Source of the DNA: Cucumis sativus | Lineage: Eukaryota; Streptophyta; Magnoliopsida; Cucurbitales; Cucurbitaceae | Reading direction: 5' to 3' | Assembly: GCF_000004075.3 (NCBI RefSeq) | Contig: NC_026658.2 | Location: 15,116,075-15,180,074 of the forward strand | DNA: 64,000 bases | Shown here: positions 12,401 to 23,830 of the stretch, piece after piece | Layout: each line of letters opens with the position of its first letter | Numbering within the stretch: the stretch's first letter is position 1 | Position numbers and translations under genes: made by a program | The notes under the pieces: generated by a model | What the model was told of the DNA's origin: nothing | What the model saw: the letters and a program-made list of their open reading frames with translations, nothing else | Database searches by the model: none

Positions 12401-13420
12401 ATGTCCAAGGGATGTTATTTTTCTGCCCCAAGGAAATACAGATCCACTGAGTTCAAGAAAGAAAATTACCATCGCTACTTCACCTTTCAACATTGTCGGA
12501 ATACCTTCTAGCAATCCCAGTATCATTTTGCTTTTGCCTAAAACATGCCTTGTTGGGATTCCCTTCCCTGATATGTAAAAAAGATGTTAGGAGCTACACA
12601 AATGAAACAAACAATAAAGTTTTTTTCTTTACATTCCAAATCGTGATTCTTGGGGTTCTGGCTAGAGCCTATAAATTTTCCATCCAATGGCTTCTTCATT
12701 CATTAGAGCCAATGATAACAGACTACATTCATGAATCCAATAAAAGAATCATCAACTTCAATGTCATAACTTCTTGCCCAACAACGCATTCCTTAAATGC
12801 ATATGATCAACTCACCTCCAAATTCTGACCGAGTGGATTGAACAACAAATCCATCAAGTGTCCGTATGGTGCAGTGATAGACAACCTACAACCACCAAAG
12901 CACACAATATCATTTTCTCTTTTCCTATTTACTCGATTCATCACATTTTCAAAGAAACAAACGAATTCAAGACTCAAACACACCATATACTGCCATCAAG
13001 TTCAAACAACTTATTTTAGAATTTGAACTAAAACAAGCAAAACAGTGAACATCTTAACAAGGCTCAAACCCCCCGCCCCCCCACGAGACGTGTTAAACAA
13101 AAAATATAGAATCGTGTATGTGAGCAACCTGATCACCTTCCGAAGGTGTTGCTTCACCACCTCCAGGTCTCATTACAGCTTTCATCAAGCTTCCCGGCAC
13201 AATTTTGGCCTTCCTTTTGATCCAGAATTAATATACACAACCAAAATGAAGAACATCAGAGAAAGCAATGGTTAGTAAGAACTACCAGTAAGAAAGGTAG
13301 CTGGGAGACGAATATGTAAAGAAGTCAAAATTTCGAGGCCAGTAAAGGATACCTCTTCTCATCCTCAGAAGGTTCGTTCTTTTTCTGAGGTAAGAGCTCC
13401 GGTTCTGTATCAACTGCCAT
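6488..13420 (-). CDS. PAS1: PASTICCINO1, FKBP-type immunophilin with TPRs
   Basis: Twenty coding exons join in frame to 621 aa (Arabidopsis PAS1 is about 635): 13353-13420, 13129-13213, 12816-12885, 12470-12567, 12247-12369, 11927-11959, 11351-11409, 11165-11249, 10927-11085, 10683-10740, 9931-10076, 9340-9437, 9079-9148, 8540-8599, 8358-8414, 7793-7861, 7597-7674, 7020-7121, 6863-6934, 6488-6763. Three FKBP domains cover about residues 52-147, 165-259 and 283-384. TPR repeats cover 405-515 ('GNRLFKEGKFELAKAKYEK', 'ALYRRGMAYMTLGDFEEARN'). An acidic linker leads to a basic, amphipathic C-terminus ('WLSRFWPAGRRIFSALG'). PAS1 is known as an ER-associated scaffold for the very-long-chain fatty acid elongase that restrains cell proliferation. 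The start lies in an ATG followed by 'AVDTEPELL'. Introns after exons 5 and 15 appear to use GC donors. Divergent FKBP domains suggest scaffolding rather than catalysis (inference). Confidence 0.95.
10262..10600. mobile_element. Possible TE remnant inside PAS1 intron 10
   Basis: The intron between exons 10 and 11 is enlarged by foreign-looking sequence. It begins near a perfect palindrome at 10268-10288 (arms TGTTAGGT and ACCTAACA around ACCCA). It continues with an LTR-like stretch including a run of nine or more C at about 10447 and 'tttatttatag'. There is no ORF and I could not define a matching far end or a target duplication, so the element type and limits are uncertain. Confidence 0.3.
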
Positions 13421-13925
13421 GGCCGATTCACTTAACCTAGAAACTGAAATGCAGCAGAAGAGTAAGTGGTCTGAATTAGTTCAGGAAAATTATACATAAT
13501 TAAGGCCGAAAAGCAGGTGTAGTTGTGATCAATAATGGCGGACGGGAACTAAAGAAACAGCAAAGTCTAGCCTTGGAGCAGAAATGTGAAAATTCATAGT
13601 AGAAATGCAATCAACCTTCCAGGTGTTAGTAATGTGAAGCATTAAGTGAAAATTGAGAAAGAGAAATTTGCAGTGAGAGTGATGGACTGAAGAAGATATT
13701 TGACTGAGTTGAAAGGAAGAAGGTTATAGAGTGGAGAAGAATCAAAGGTGAGAAATACCTGAAAAGTAAAGGAAAAAGATGAATTTGAAGGTGGTAGAAG
13801 CAATGAGAGGGAATCAAAGAAGATTGTTCTTCGTTGATCTCTCCTACCAAGACAATGGTCCAGCTTAGTCTGACGATGAAAAACTGGTGCGGACGGCGTG
13901 CCCAACCAAACATCAGTCTCATGGG
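13421..13925 (-). promoter_or_regulatory. PAS1 5' leader and promoter-proximal region
   Basis: Upstream of the PAS1 ATG. On the minus strand a pyrimidine-rich stretch ends 'cttttcag' at about 13759, a good 3' splice site, and 'ttggtaggag' at about 13848-13847 could be its donor, so the leader may contain a short intron. Open frames of 87-98 codons across 13626-13922 are pyrimidine-rich leader translated by chance. Confidence 0.4.
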
Positions 13926-16900
13926 CTTGGCCTCTTTACCTTGGGCCTTATTGGGCTCATGAATTTGGATCTCTTATCCGATAAAACTATTTTTTTTCAT
14001 GAATACACCAAAATTTCAAATTATTTTAGTGATAAATATTGATAAATACTTATATATTTTTATCAATAGAATCTCAAATTTTGCTATATTTTAGTTTATT
14101 TTTCTATTTTTCAAAATATCTCTTCTTTACTCTCTATCTATATATTTTGATTTTAATCACAATAAATTCAAATTTAGAATATATATCATACTTTTACAAG
14201 GAGAATACATAATAATTTATTAAATTATTAATAGGAGAAAGTGTTGAATTGAAATGATATTTGATTATATGACATGTATTGAGTGAAATGGACATATTTT
14301 ATCAAAATAAAATAATAACTACTTTCTAAAAGTCTAAATATTAGGATACAAAATAGTGAAGTTTAAAAAAAAAGTTTAATTTGATAACAGTATATTACTA
14401 ATTTTTTATATATATATTCAACCTTTTTATTAAGAAAACTTATATAACGAAATGAAAATATCCTCTGTCAGCCCTACTCAAATTTGAAAAACAATTTAAT
14501 TAGGTCTTTTAGGTAAACTTACTTATTCATAATTCTTGGTAGGTCAACCAACAATGATGGAGGATCAATCATTTATGGAAAAATGAACCATTCAAACAAA
14601 ATATCAAATACTTTCCTAAATCACTAATTTACCCAACATTTTAGAGTCATAAAGATTTTAATTAACTTGCTATTTATTATAAATGTATCATCAATATATT
14701 AGTACCAATACAGTAAGTAGTTCATTTCATTGGGTATATTGATTTTCATTTTAGAAACCAATGGAACTAGTCAACCATTAACCATCTACTCCCTAAGTTC
14801 AATTTTCAATCATGATTTTGGTGTATTAGAACTAAAAATATGATCAATATATGTTTTGATAATTATAGTTTTGAAAAACCGATCAAAAGTGAGAGACTTA
14901 AATAATAAATTGAATTATGAAAAATTGAAATTATATTAAACTCTACTGGTAGGATTTGATTCTATTTGATGAGCTTTTGTGGAAGTTAGTTCAACAACTT
15001 AGTTGACTAGGACAATTATAAGCATCCCACCATCTGCCATCAATCCAAGTTGGGAGTAGTTGAAGTTTGTTGATCAATTTGAAAGGCTTTTCAATTTTTT
15101 ATCGGATTATGAATTTTTTTTCCCACACGTTCGGAAAGGACGAGAATTAAATCTTTGATTTTAAAGTGGACGATATATATTTTATGTCATTTTGAGTAAT
15201 ATTTTTTTAGTTTTAACACCACTCATACTAGTATTTATAATTGAGGTAGTTGAACATATTTCATTTTCATGTTGCCTTCAATATTAAGGGGTGGCATTTG
15301 GTGGCCGATAGAGCTGAATTTTGAAGCCTTGGATTAATACGTTAACAGTTAGAAAGTATGTGATTAGAGGCACAAAATTATTTAGCTTAAGTTAGAGGAG
15401 AGGGGGGAGAACGATGGAGAAGAAGATTAAGTTACTAATAAATGTGTGTACAGTTAAAAAGATAAATATGAAGTTCTTCAACGAATATAATGTGCAAACT
15501 TCAATAGTAAACACCATTAAAAACGCTTTATAGGTAAATACACATGAATAGCAAAACATACAAATACACTCAAACAAAATAAAACTAATTAGAGTAATCA
15601 TAAATCTCACACCATTGCACTCAATGAACAACATGCAATTAAACCAACTCTTTAAATAAATTAATATCACACGATACTCAACATTATAGTTATAGAGTTT
15701 TGGTAAAAACATTATATTAGAGTAGTTGTCTCAAAAAGATTAATGGAAGTGATAGATTTACAATGTTATCAAAGCGAGCTTTTGAGTCGTTCTCTCACCT
15801 AAAAAAAGTGTACGACATCTACTTAAATTAATTTTCTTTCTCTAAGAATAATTTGTTTTCAATTTTGTTTTTAACGTTAGGAAGTTTGAAGTTGTTAATA
15901 CTCAATTTCCTACTCATACCTTGTATTTAAAATTATGATGCAATTTTTATGGAGTAAAATGCCAACACTATATTCTAAATAAATAAATAAAACATAAAAA
16001 TGTTATTAAATAAACCATAGTGTCCTAAATTTTAAAATTTGATTTCGTGAGCATTTCGTATTTTAAAAAAAGTATATTAAATAGGTAATTTTTTTATTAT
16101 AATTTAAACTCTCCCAGGTTATATTTAAACTAACCAAGACATTTTTTTCTTCAAATAATTTATAAGTTTTTTAGTATAAATGGGTGAAATTTAAATTGAA
16201 GTCTACTTAAATGTCAACTAAGCTAAACTAATTCTTTACAAATAAATAATTTTATAAGTTATATATATGGTGTTTCAATTGTTACACTAAATTTTAATAT
16301 AAGGCCTCCGAAAAACAATCATATATATATAAAGGGGAAAAGATAAAATATTTTAGACAAAACAAAAGTAAGTGTTAGTTTTGAGAAAAAAATATTTAAA
16401 TGCATTATTATGGGTTTTATACATTACAATAAATTGATTTAAATTATTTTCTCAGTATTGATGATGAAGAGGCTTAGAAGTAACAAATTTGTTGTTTGAT
16501 TTGTTTGTTATTATTGTGTCATAGGAAAAAAGTGGGAGACCAAAAATATACTTTAACCTTATAAATATTAAATATCAAGTAGCTAATTCATTGTTTGGAA
16601 ATTATTATTACAAAATTATAATTATTAGTTGGGAAGAAGAAAAAAAACTGACAAAGGAATAGGGAGGCCACGTGCTCACTATTGACTTTCCTTACTTTAT
16701 TATATTTACATTATCATTTTTGAAATTATTATTATTATTCTTGAATTTGAATTTGAATTATTATTGCTTCTTTAAGTTTACCTGCAAACAAAGAAAAATA
16801 TTTAATTTCATATTGATATTTCATTTATGCTTTTTGACTGCACATTAATGTCATGTAAATGAATATTTCGATAATGTTATAACTTGACACAAAGTATAAG

Positions 16901-19694
16901 TTTCCATCCAACAATAATTTTATATATATTAATGAAATTTCAAATTATTGAGTTTAAAATATACCCACCCATTTTAGTATAGTTTTAATTATTCACATTA
17001 TTAAAAACTATGTTAAATAAACTTGTGTTCTTTTTATATGTATACAAGTTCAAAATGCTCTTACTTCTCCCTCTTAAAAAATACTAAAAAAATTATAACA
17101 AAACCTATCATCAATATAACATTCTAATAAATTTAGATTCTAAAAGTAAATTGGTTATCAAACGGATTACTATATAAATTTAATTTCAAAATGTTACTTT
17201 AGAAAAACCGATTTCAAACACTATAGTTAATTAGACGTAGAAGGTCTAGATTGACAAATTTTCTAAAAAACTTTACCATGGTTAACTTTTTTAATTAGTT
17301 CAATTGAATTTTTGAATAGTTTTTTCAAGACATTAAAAAGAGAAGTTGCTTCATAGTGTAAAAGTACTTTAGGATATACTTAGATTTGTGATTATAGTAT
17401 GGTATATTTTTTCTAGTGAGTTTGTGGTTTTCTTTCTTTCATTTTTTTTCTTTATTTAAAGTTTTTCAAGTAGATTATTTTATTTCCCATTTTTGTTCTC
17501 TTTCTTTTACTCTTTTCTACATTTATTTCTAATATTGGAAGGTTTTTTCCAATAATTTTGATCCAACAATGACTCAGTTTAAGAAAAAGAGCTTAAAAGT
17601 AATCACTTATTAACTCAAAAATAATTTAGTGAATAAAATACAAATTAAAACATTTTTTTAACCCTAAAACTTTTTAGGAAACATTATCTTTTTAATTTAC
17701 GTTTATTGTATATGTGTACTTAATTCTTGGTTCTTGGTTGAAAATATATTTTTTTAATTAGTTAAAAATATATCTTTTTTTAACTGGTTAAAAATATATC
17801 TTTTTTAATTGATAAATTTATAAGAATAGATTCATTTAATTTTTAAGTTTTTTTTAAAAAAGTTTAAAATATCACATAAATATTTTTTTTGTTGTTGGTT
17901 TTTTCTTAAAAACCAAGTAAGCGTATTTGAATAAATCTCGAGATAGGTTTTCGAAACTTAAAAGACTAGACTTAACAAATTAATATTTCCAATTTTTAAT
18001 AAATATAAAACCATCAACTATTTGAATAATTATAAAAAGATAAAATCATGAGTGAGAGTTTGGTGTTTGATTTAAGAATTTAATATTTTAGGTATATATG
18101 TGATTATCCATCAAAATTTTGTTGGATTTTGGTGACATATTTATAGTCCATCGTGACATTATCATTTTATTAATTTTTATACTATGATATATATAGGATA
18201 CAATCATTGACCCATAAACTGCACTAAACTTAATAAATGAAACTGTAAATCAATCAACATAGTATAAGAAAATGTATTAAGAACTAGTTGGGTTAAGGTT
18301 ATATAGTATTTAGTAACAACTTCAATTAATTGTGAATATATATGGTATGAGTTAATTAATTGAAACATAATTGATATGGAGCTTAGAAATTGAACAAATA
18401 ACATCATTTAAGAAATTAGGAAAGTCCCATAGGGCTTCCCCTTTTTAATATAAGTAGAAGAATAATTCTTAATAACCTATGATATGTTTAAAGAAATGTA
18501 TTTAATATATATCTAATCACACAAAAGACCCTACATTTCCTATGCATGTGCTCCTATCTACAAAATCATTTTTTAATTATTTCAAAAACCATTTTTTCTA
18601 ACTTTATTTGGTAACATCATTTAACCTTCAATGTATGCTACTTAGTTTTGGTTTAGTTTCGTTCCTATAGTTTCAAATTTTTCATTTCACTCTATATTCA
18701 TAAAGTAAAAAATGTTATGCTTACAAATTGAAAATAAACCAATCAGAAAAGTTTTTCTTTTTCTAAGGGTAAACCAAATTTGAAGGTTGAATGATTAAAA
18801 CAAACATTTTGAAAGCATAAACATAAAAATAAACCCATTTTAAAAATTAATAATTTTTCTTATAAATATATATATGAATATAGACATTTAATAGATTATT
18901 TTACAAAGGATGACTCCGTTTAAAACATTATACTAAATACATTTAAACATTTTTTCTAATCTTCTAACCATATTTATATAATATATATATATATATAAAA
19001 GGTTAAATAATTGGAGAGGTAAGAAGAAAAATAAAAAGTATGGTATAAAAAATGGAGGAGAAATGGGGTTGATATGAGAGAAAGAAACAAAATGTGAAAA
19101 CAGAACAACACCGGCCATAGTTTGAATTTGATACCAAAAAGGAATGTGTAGAAAAAGGAACAAAAACCTGCCGGATTTGAAATACAAGGAGAGATTTTTA
19201 TTGAAATAACTAAAATAATGATGGGGATTTTGTGATAAACAAGAGGGGATTTGGGTTGGCGAAAGGTCAAAAATGAAAGAAGAAGAAGAAGAAGAAGAAG
19301 AAATAGCTTTGTAATTTATTATTTAAGAAAATGGAAGAAAGGAATTGACAAAGCCAAAGAAGACCTAATTAAGGGAGTAAGGGAGGGGTAAGGCTTCCAT
19401 TCAAAGCAAAAAAAGGTCTCAGTGTCAAAGAGAAACCTCACATGGCCATCACTTGCTATTTGAGAGAAACATAATAATCAATGACCCATCTAATTATATA
19501 ATAACCCTACATTTCAACTTAAATCCTTCTATTATGAACTTATACTCTTTTTATCTATACTTTTTTTTTTCTTTTGGAATTTTACTAGTAAATCAAATAT
19601 TATGAACGTTATTTTTTAAAAATTGTTGGTCACCCAATGACGATTTACAAAATTGTTTTCCAAGATTATTTGTTCACCACCAAAGGTAGTCATG
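13926..19694. other. Gene-poor AT-rich intergenic DNA
   Basis: No supportable gene. The stretch at 14020-14110 resembles the dispersed 'tatcaatag...tttgctat' repeat family. 'acaatgttatcaaagc' near 15757 resembles a decayed tRNA-Met primer-binding site of an LTR retrotransposon. There is a G-box-type 'ccacgtgc' near 16669. An ATATAT tract lies at 18975-18998 and an AGA triplet microsatellite at about 19278-19303. Minus-strand frames near 18933-19270 are low-complexity and unconvincing. Confidence 0.45.
19278..19303. repeat. (AGA)n microsatellite
   Basis: About eight uninterrupted AGA/GAA triplets. Similar triplet tracts occur at about 23474-23498, 28346-28370 and 36020-36058 (CTT on the plus strand). 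Confidence 0.9.
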
Positions 19695-19856
19695 TTAATC
19701 AGAATAACCTCTTGCTCTGTCAATAGTACATGTTTTCATGAAGCTATTAGATTCCATAATGATCGAACATAGCCCTCGAGAGGCAATAAACTTCAACCCA
19801 TCAACTATGCCCCAAACCTCCACCATCGGTGGATCAAGCGTACCAACAACCAACAC
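19695..19856 (-). pseudogene. LINE-type RNase H (RVT_3-like) fragment
   Basis: On the minus strand, 53 codons before a stop read 'VEVWGIVDGLKFIASRGLCS' followed by 'IIMESNSFMKT'. This matches the signature of plant RNase H-like domains carried by non-LTR retrotransposons: (A)E-x-W-(A/G)-I/L-x-x-G-L, then a glycine, then V/I-x-x-E-S-(D/N)-S, where E and D/N are catalytic-type acids. A preceding 'GTLDPPM' also fits. The second acid is N here, not D. The frame breaks soon after, and no reverse transcriptase is visible nearby, so this is a short dead relic. A captured host RNase H domain is the alternative. Confidence 0.5.
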
Positions 19857-21643
19857 CTAAGATGCTTTCCATTAAAACTCAACCCAAAGCTCCCATTTCC
19901 TTCCACTTTCTTCAATTTTAACATTTAGGAATATCAAAGAACTAACTTGATATTATGAACTAAACTATATATTAGCCCAATTATTATTAGAGACGTTAAA
20001 GATTGAATTTTTCGTCGTACTGAAAAAACATATATTATCCTAAAAGAATATATATATATATATACGTATGTATTCAACTGAAACTAAATTTAGACATTTT
20101 TTAATTTAAATGGGGGATTTGAAAAAATAAAAGAAAAAGTTAGTAAAAAGAAAAAGGAATTAAGGCAAAAGAGAATATACAACACATTCTCGGGGAAAGT
20201 AAAAGTCATTTTCTCCCTTCCAGTTGAAGTTTTAAGTTATTTAACTTTTCAAGTTCTTGGTGGCTTCAAATTTATGGCTTTAATTTCCTTTTAAAGTTCC
20301 CATGCTACGCTTTTCCTTCCTTTCCTTGCTCTATTTTATTCCAAACAATTGTTTTAAGTAATTCATTGTTTATGGTCGTGGATTGAAGTATTTATTTTTT
20401 TATGATTTATTGTATTCATTTATCTTAGAAAATAAATTTCAATTTTAATCCCTCAAAACTTGAAATAATTTAGCAGTCTTTAAAAAATTAGAAAAGAACC
20501 ATCGATTTAAGTTATTGCCAAAAAAGAATCACTTGTTACCAAAAGAAGAAAACATACCCACAATTAAAATAACAAAACACAGTTAGACGTAAAAGGTTAA
20601 ATGTTTGAATAATTCATTCTGTCTAACTTAAAAACCATACAATATACTTTGGAACAGGAGAATTTCATTTAAGAAATACATAGTCTGTGTGGTTTTAAAG
20701 TTTAGATGTTGATTAGGTATTGTTAGAATTCCACTTTGAATATCATTAATAAGAAATGCATGAACAACAGAAAGGTAAGGAAAAAGAGTGAAGAAGAGAG
20801 GAAGAAGAAAAAGGTAAAGTAAAATATTTGTTATATATGTTATTTTATTAGTGCATGGGGAGAGGAGAGGAGAGGGGAGGGGAGGAGAGGAGGGTACAAA
20901 TTAGAATCCAAAACAAAGTTCCTAATCTGCCCTTCACAACAAAACAAAAGAAGCCAACTTACTTAATAAACCCCTCCTTTTTTCTAACACCAAAAACTTA
21001 AAAGAAAAGGAAAAACCCCTCTTTTTGTCTTCCTTTTCTTCTCTTTCCCATTACATTCATTTCTAAGTTGGCTTTTTCAGCCCCAAAATTAAAATTAAAC
21101 AATAAACTTCCCATTCCCACTCCCACTCCCACTCCCCACCCCCCAAAAACTTAAACACAAGTTTATTTCTATCTTCTAATCTAAAATCCCTAATCCCCAA
21201 AAAAAACCAAAAACCACTTTTTCTTTTCCTTTCTTTTTTCTTCCGTAGAAACACCTTCCTCAATCCCTTCTTATCTTACCCTCTTTTCCTGTTAAACAAA
21301 TACTCTATTCCCTATAATAATAACCCATTAAAAATCTAACAAACCTTCATTAACTTTTCTTTTATCTTAATCTACCCTTTTAATTCCCCTAAAATTTAAC
21401 ACAGCAGTTAGTAAATATCTAATCACCGCCCCCCTTTCTTTTTTTTCTTTATTCTATAGTGGCGGTGTTTGTCGCTTCAGTAAGTCCACTCTTGTGGAAG
21501 CCCAATCTCATGGTTTACTGCCGGCACCGCCGCTCGGAGGTTTCCCTTCTGCTGTAAACTTTCACTTCTGTTCCTTACAGAAACATCTGAGAACAACAAG
21601 ATAACAAGAACACTAAGTAAAGCTTCAAAAAATTTGTGCAATA
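19857..21643. other. Intergenic DNA and 3' flank of the 380-aa gene
   Basis: AT-rich, then purine-rich ('gagaggagaggggaggggag' at about 20860-20893) and pyrimidine-rich (20970-21060). A hexamer run of CCCATT/CCCACT lies at 21110-21137. The GC-richer 21450-21600 is probably 3' untranslated sequence of the minus-strand gene. No further gene is recognised. Confidence 0.45.
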
Positions 21644-23047
21644 TTAATTTACAAAATTTGAAGAAATGAGGCTAAGAGATGATGGTGGTCCCGTATTCTT
21701 ACCGTTCTTCCCTGCGTTGAAAACTGGAGGCGAACGAGATTGAAGTTGTGGGGGATGAACACGTTGAACGTACATGTCGTCTAAGTTCAGATTCAGGGCT
21801 TGCATCACTCTGGCAGGAACCAAAACAGTCGAACAAGCTGTTGAAAGTAACCGTCGTTAAAATGAGAATAATAGAACCAAAGTGGACGGAAAATCGAGAC
21901 TCGGAGGTGAATCTTGACTAGTTACAAACCTGGTTTCTTGCGTGTTTCAGAGATGGCAGCGCCGGCTTGTCGAGGTAAAAACACCCCCGTACCGGCGCAT
22001 TCCCTCTTCCCGCCAGGAGCGCCTAGAAATACCGCTCTCATGCCAGAACCGTTCGTTGGGGGATTCACAGTGTGTTGTTTCCGAGGAGGAGCCCCCCAAG
22101 TGGGTTGGGACGGTAAGCCAGTAGTTGCGGAGCGGCAGTTTCTACCATTAAAGAACTCGTTATTTCTTCCTCTGTTTTGCGGCATTTGGGGTTGAGGTTG
22201 TCTCACAGTGCCCTTTGTTTGTCCCACACGAGCGGCCGAGTTCATTTGCTCGATAAGCTGCTGTCGTCTCAGATGCAGAAACTGCATAAAAACAAAATCC
22301 CATAAGAGACAAAGCAGAGAGACGAATGAAAAACTCCAGGGAATGAACCGTTGTACTTACTTGAGAAGCCTGCAGCTGCTGGTAAACCTCGACGTCGGGT
22401 TCGCGGTTTTTGAGCGGAACAGAGACAGGAGAAGGCTTTCTAGGCGGAGCAAGAGGTCCACAAGAGTTAATAAAACCGTACGCTTCTTCATTCATCCGCA
22501 TCTTCGAGACTTCACCGGCAGCAGCATAGAGTAGATCCAAAGTTAGCTGTGGATGAGAAGCTTGGTAATGTCCATTGGGGCTTCCCCTGCTAGAGCTCTG
22601 TTTACAGCCGCATCCACTTCCCATGGCGCACAACGTTGACTGTGGTGAACCAGAAGATCCCCAAACCTGTAAAAACAAAAGAGAGTTCAAATCATAAAGC
22701 AAACAAAAAATGAGAGAGAAAAAAAGAAGAAACCAAATATAACATCCAACTCATACGTGAGAGTTGTCAAGTCCAAAACCATCCTCCAGAGTGGAACGCG
22801 TCATTCGGTGCGTCAATCCAGCGATGTATTCCTCCTCATCACTCTCTGTTTCGCTGGAACCAACCAGAGATTCAACCGGCGAACCGAGATCAGAAGTAAA
22901 CCCAAAAGACCCAAATGGGTACAACCCAACACCATTTCTCCCACTCTTAAGATCATTACCCCCACACTTTTCCTCAATGAACAAGTCATCATCGTTAAGA
23001 AACTTAGGAGGAAGCCAAAACTCCCCATCATCCAAACTCTCAGCCAT
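21644..23047 (-). CDS. Plant-specific protein of unknown function, 380 aa
   Basis: Four exons join in frame to 380 aa: 22757-23047, 22361-22666, 21930-22281, 21644-21837. All donors are GT, all acceptors AG. The N-terminus is acidic and aromatic ('DDGEFWLPPKFLNDDD', residues 7-22), followed by a serine/acid patch near 64-74. The middle holds 'LTLDLLYAAAGEV' and 'EAYGF', a basic proline-rich stretch, then 'VYQQLQASQFLHLRRQQL' spanning the exon 2/3 junction, probably helical. The C-terminal third holds 'GMRAVFLG' and 'GTGVFLPR' motifs that look conserved-domain-like. There is no signal peptide and no membrane segment. I do not recognise an assigned function. Motif order suggests a land-plant family with short conserved blocks in disordered sequence. 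The CDS is embedded in GA/CT-rich leader DNA upstream. The start is the first ATG after in-frame leader codons. Confidence 0.85.
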
Positions 23048-23830
23048 TACAGAAAGCTTAAAAAGCAAACCCCCAAAGGAAAAAAGAGAAGAAACAAAGA
23101 ACAAGGACTAGTTATCGAGAGTAGACCAAAAAAGAAAACAGAGAGAGGAGTGAAAGCAGAAGAGTATATTTGAGATAGTGTTTTGCGGCTTGGTTAAGGT
23201 TTAATAATAAAAAGAGGGAAGAAGAAGAAGAAGGAGAGTGAATATGAGTAGGGTTTGAAGCGGCGGAAAGGGTCCCAGTCAAATCAGAAGAAAAAGAAAG
23301 ATTAGAAACAGAGGAAATAGGGTTAAAGAGGGGTTTAAGAAGGGCACACAGTGGTGGGAACCCCTAAAAAAAAAAAAGAAGAAAAGGAAAATGGAAAAGA
23401 GAGAGGGAGGAAGAAGGAGAAGGACTGTGACCGTATATGTGTATTATGGAGAAAGAAGAATGGAATAAAATACAGAGAAGAAGAAGAAGAAGAAGAAGGG
23501 TCGGAAGAGGAAGCCTCGGAATACGTTTTTAAAAAAGCAGAGGAAGAGGAAAAGCTTATAAAAGAAGAGAAAGAGAGGGAGGAGGAGAAGACGCGCGTTT
23601 GTACGGAGCGTGGAAGATACTCGCAGGCGTTAGTGGGGAGACGGTTTCCTTGGTGGCCGGGCAAGTTATGGTCCACTTACAAGGGACTTTGTGGGGTCCA
23701 TCCCCCTCGCAAATGGACTCCACTCCCTCCACACCATGTGACTTACGCCCTCCCCTCTTCTTTAGGGTTTTTTCCTTTTTCTTCTTTTCTTCTTTTCTTC
23801 TTTTCTTCTTTTCTTCTTTTTAAGTAATTA
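23048..23830 (-). promoter_or_regulatory. Leader and promoter of the 380-aa gene
   Basis: Strand-asymmetric sequence: the minus strand is strongly CT-rich from 23048 to about 23600, including a CTT microsatellite (23474-23498), typical of a plant 5' leader. Telo-box-like 'agggttt' motifs occur at 23262 and 23762. An exact 8-bp repeat CTTCTTTT x5 occupies 23781-23820. Plus-strand open frames here encode only K/E-rich low complexity and are rejected as genes. Confidence 0.5.
23781..23820. repeat. (CTTCTTTT)5 minisatellite
   Basis: Five perfect, uninterrupted copies of the octamer CTTCTTTT lie at the distal edge of the promoter of the 380-aa gene, making a likely length-variable site. Confidence 0.9.

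Noticed and set aside
21914..22534. Plus-strand ORFs of 60-108 codons over the 380-aa gene
   Set aside because: Antisense shadows of exons 2 and 3; the minus-strand exons have proper splice sites and a continuous frame.
22757..23173. Plus-strand ORFs of 115-138 codons
   Set aside because: Antisense to exon 1 of the same gene and its CT-rich leader; K/R-rich low complexity.
23335..23827. Long ORFs on both strands (113 and 158 codons)
   Set aside because: Low-complexity E/K/R or S/F runs created by GA/CT microsatellites in a promoter.
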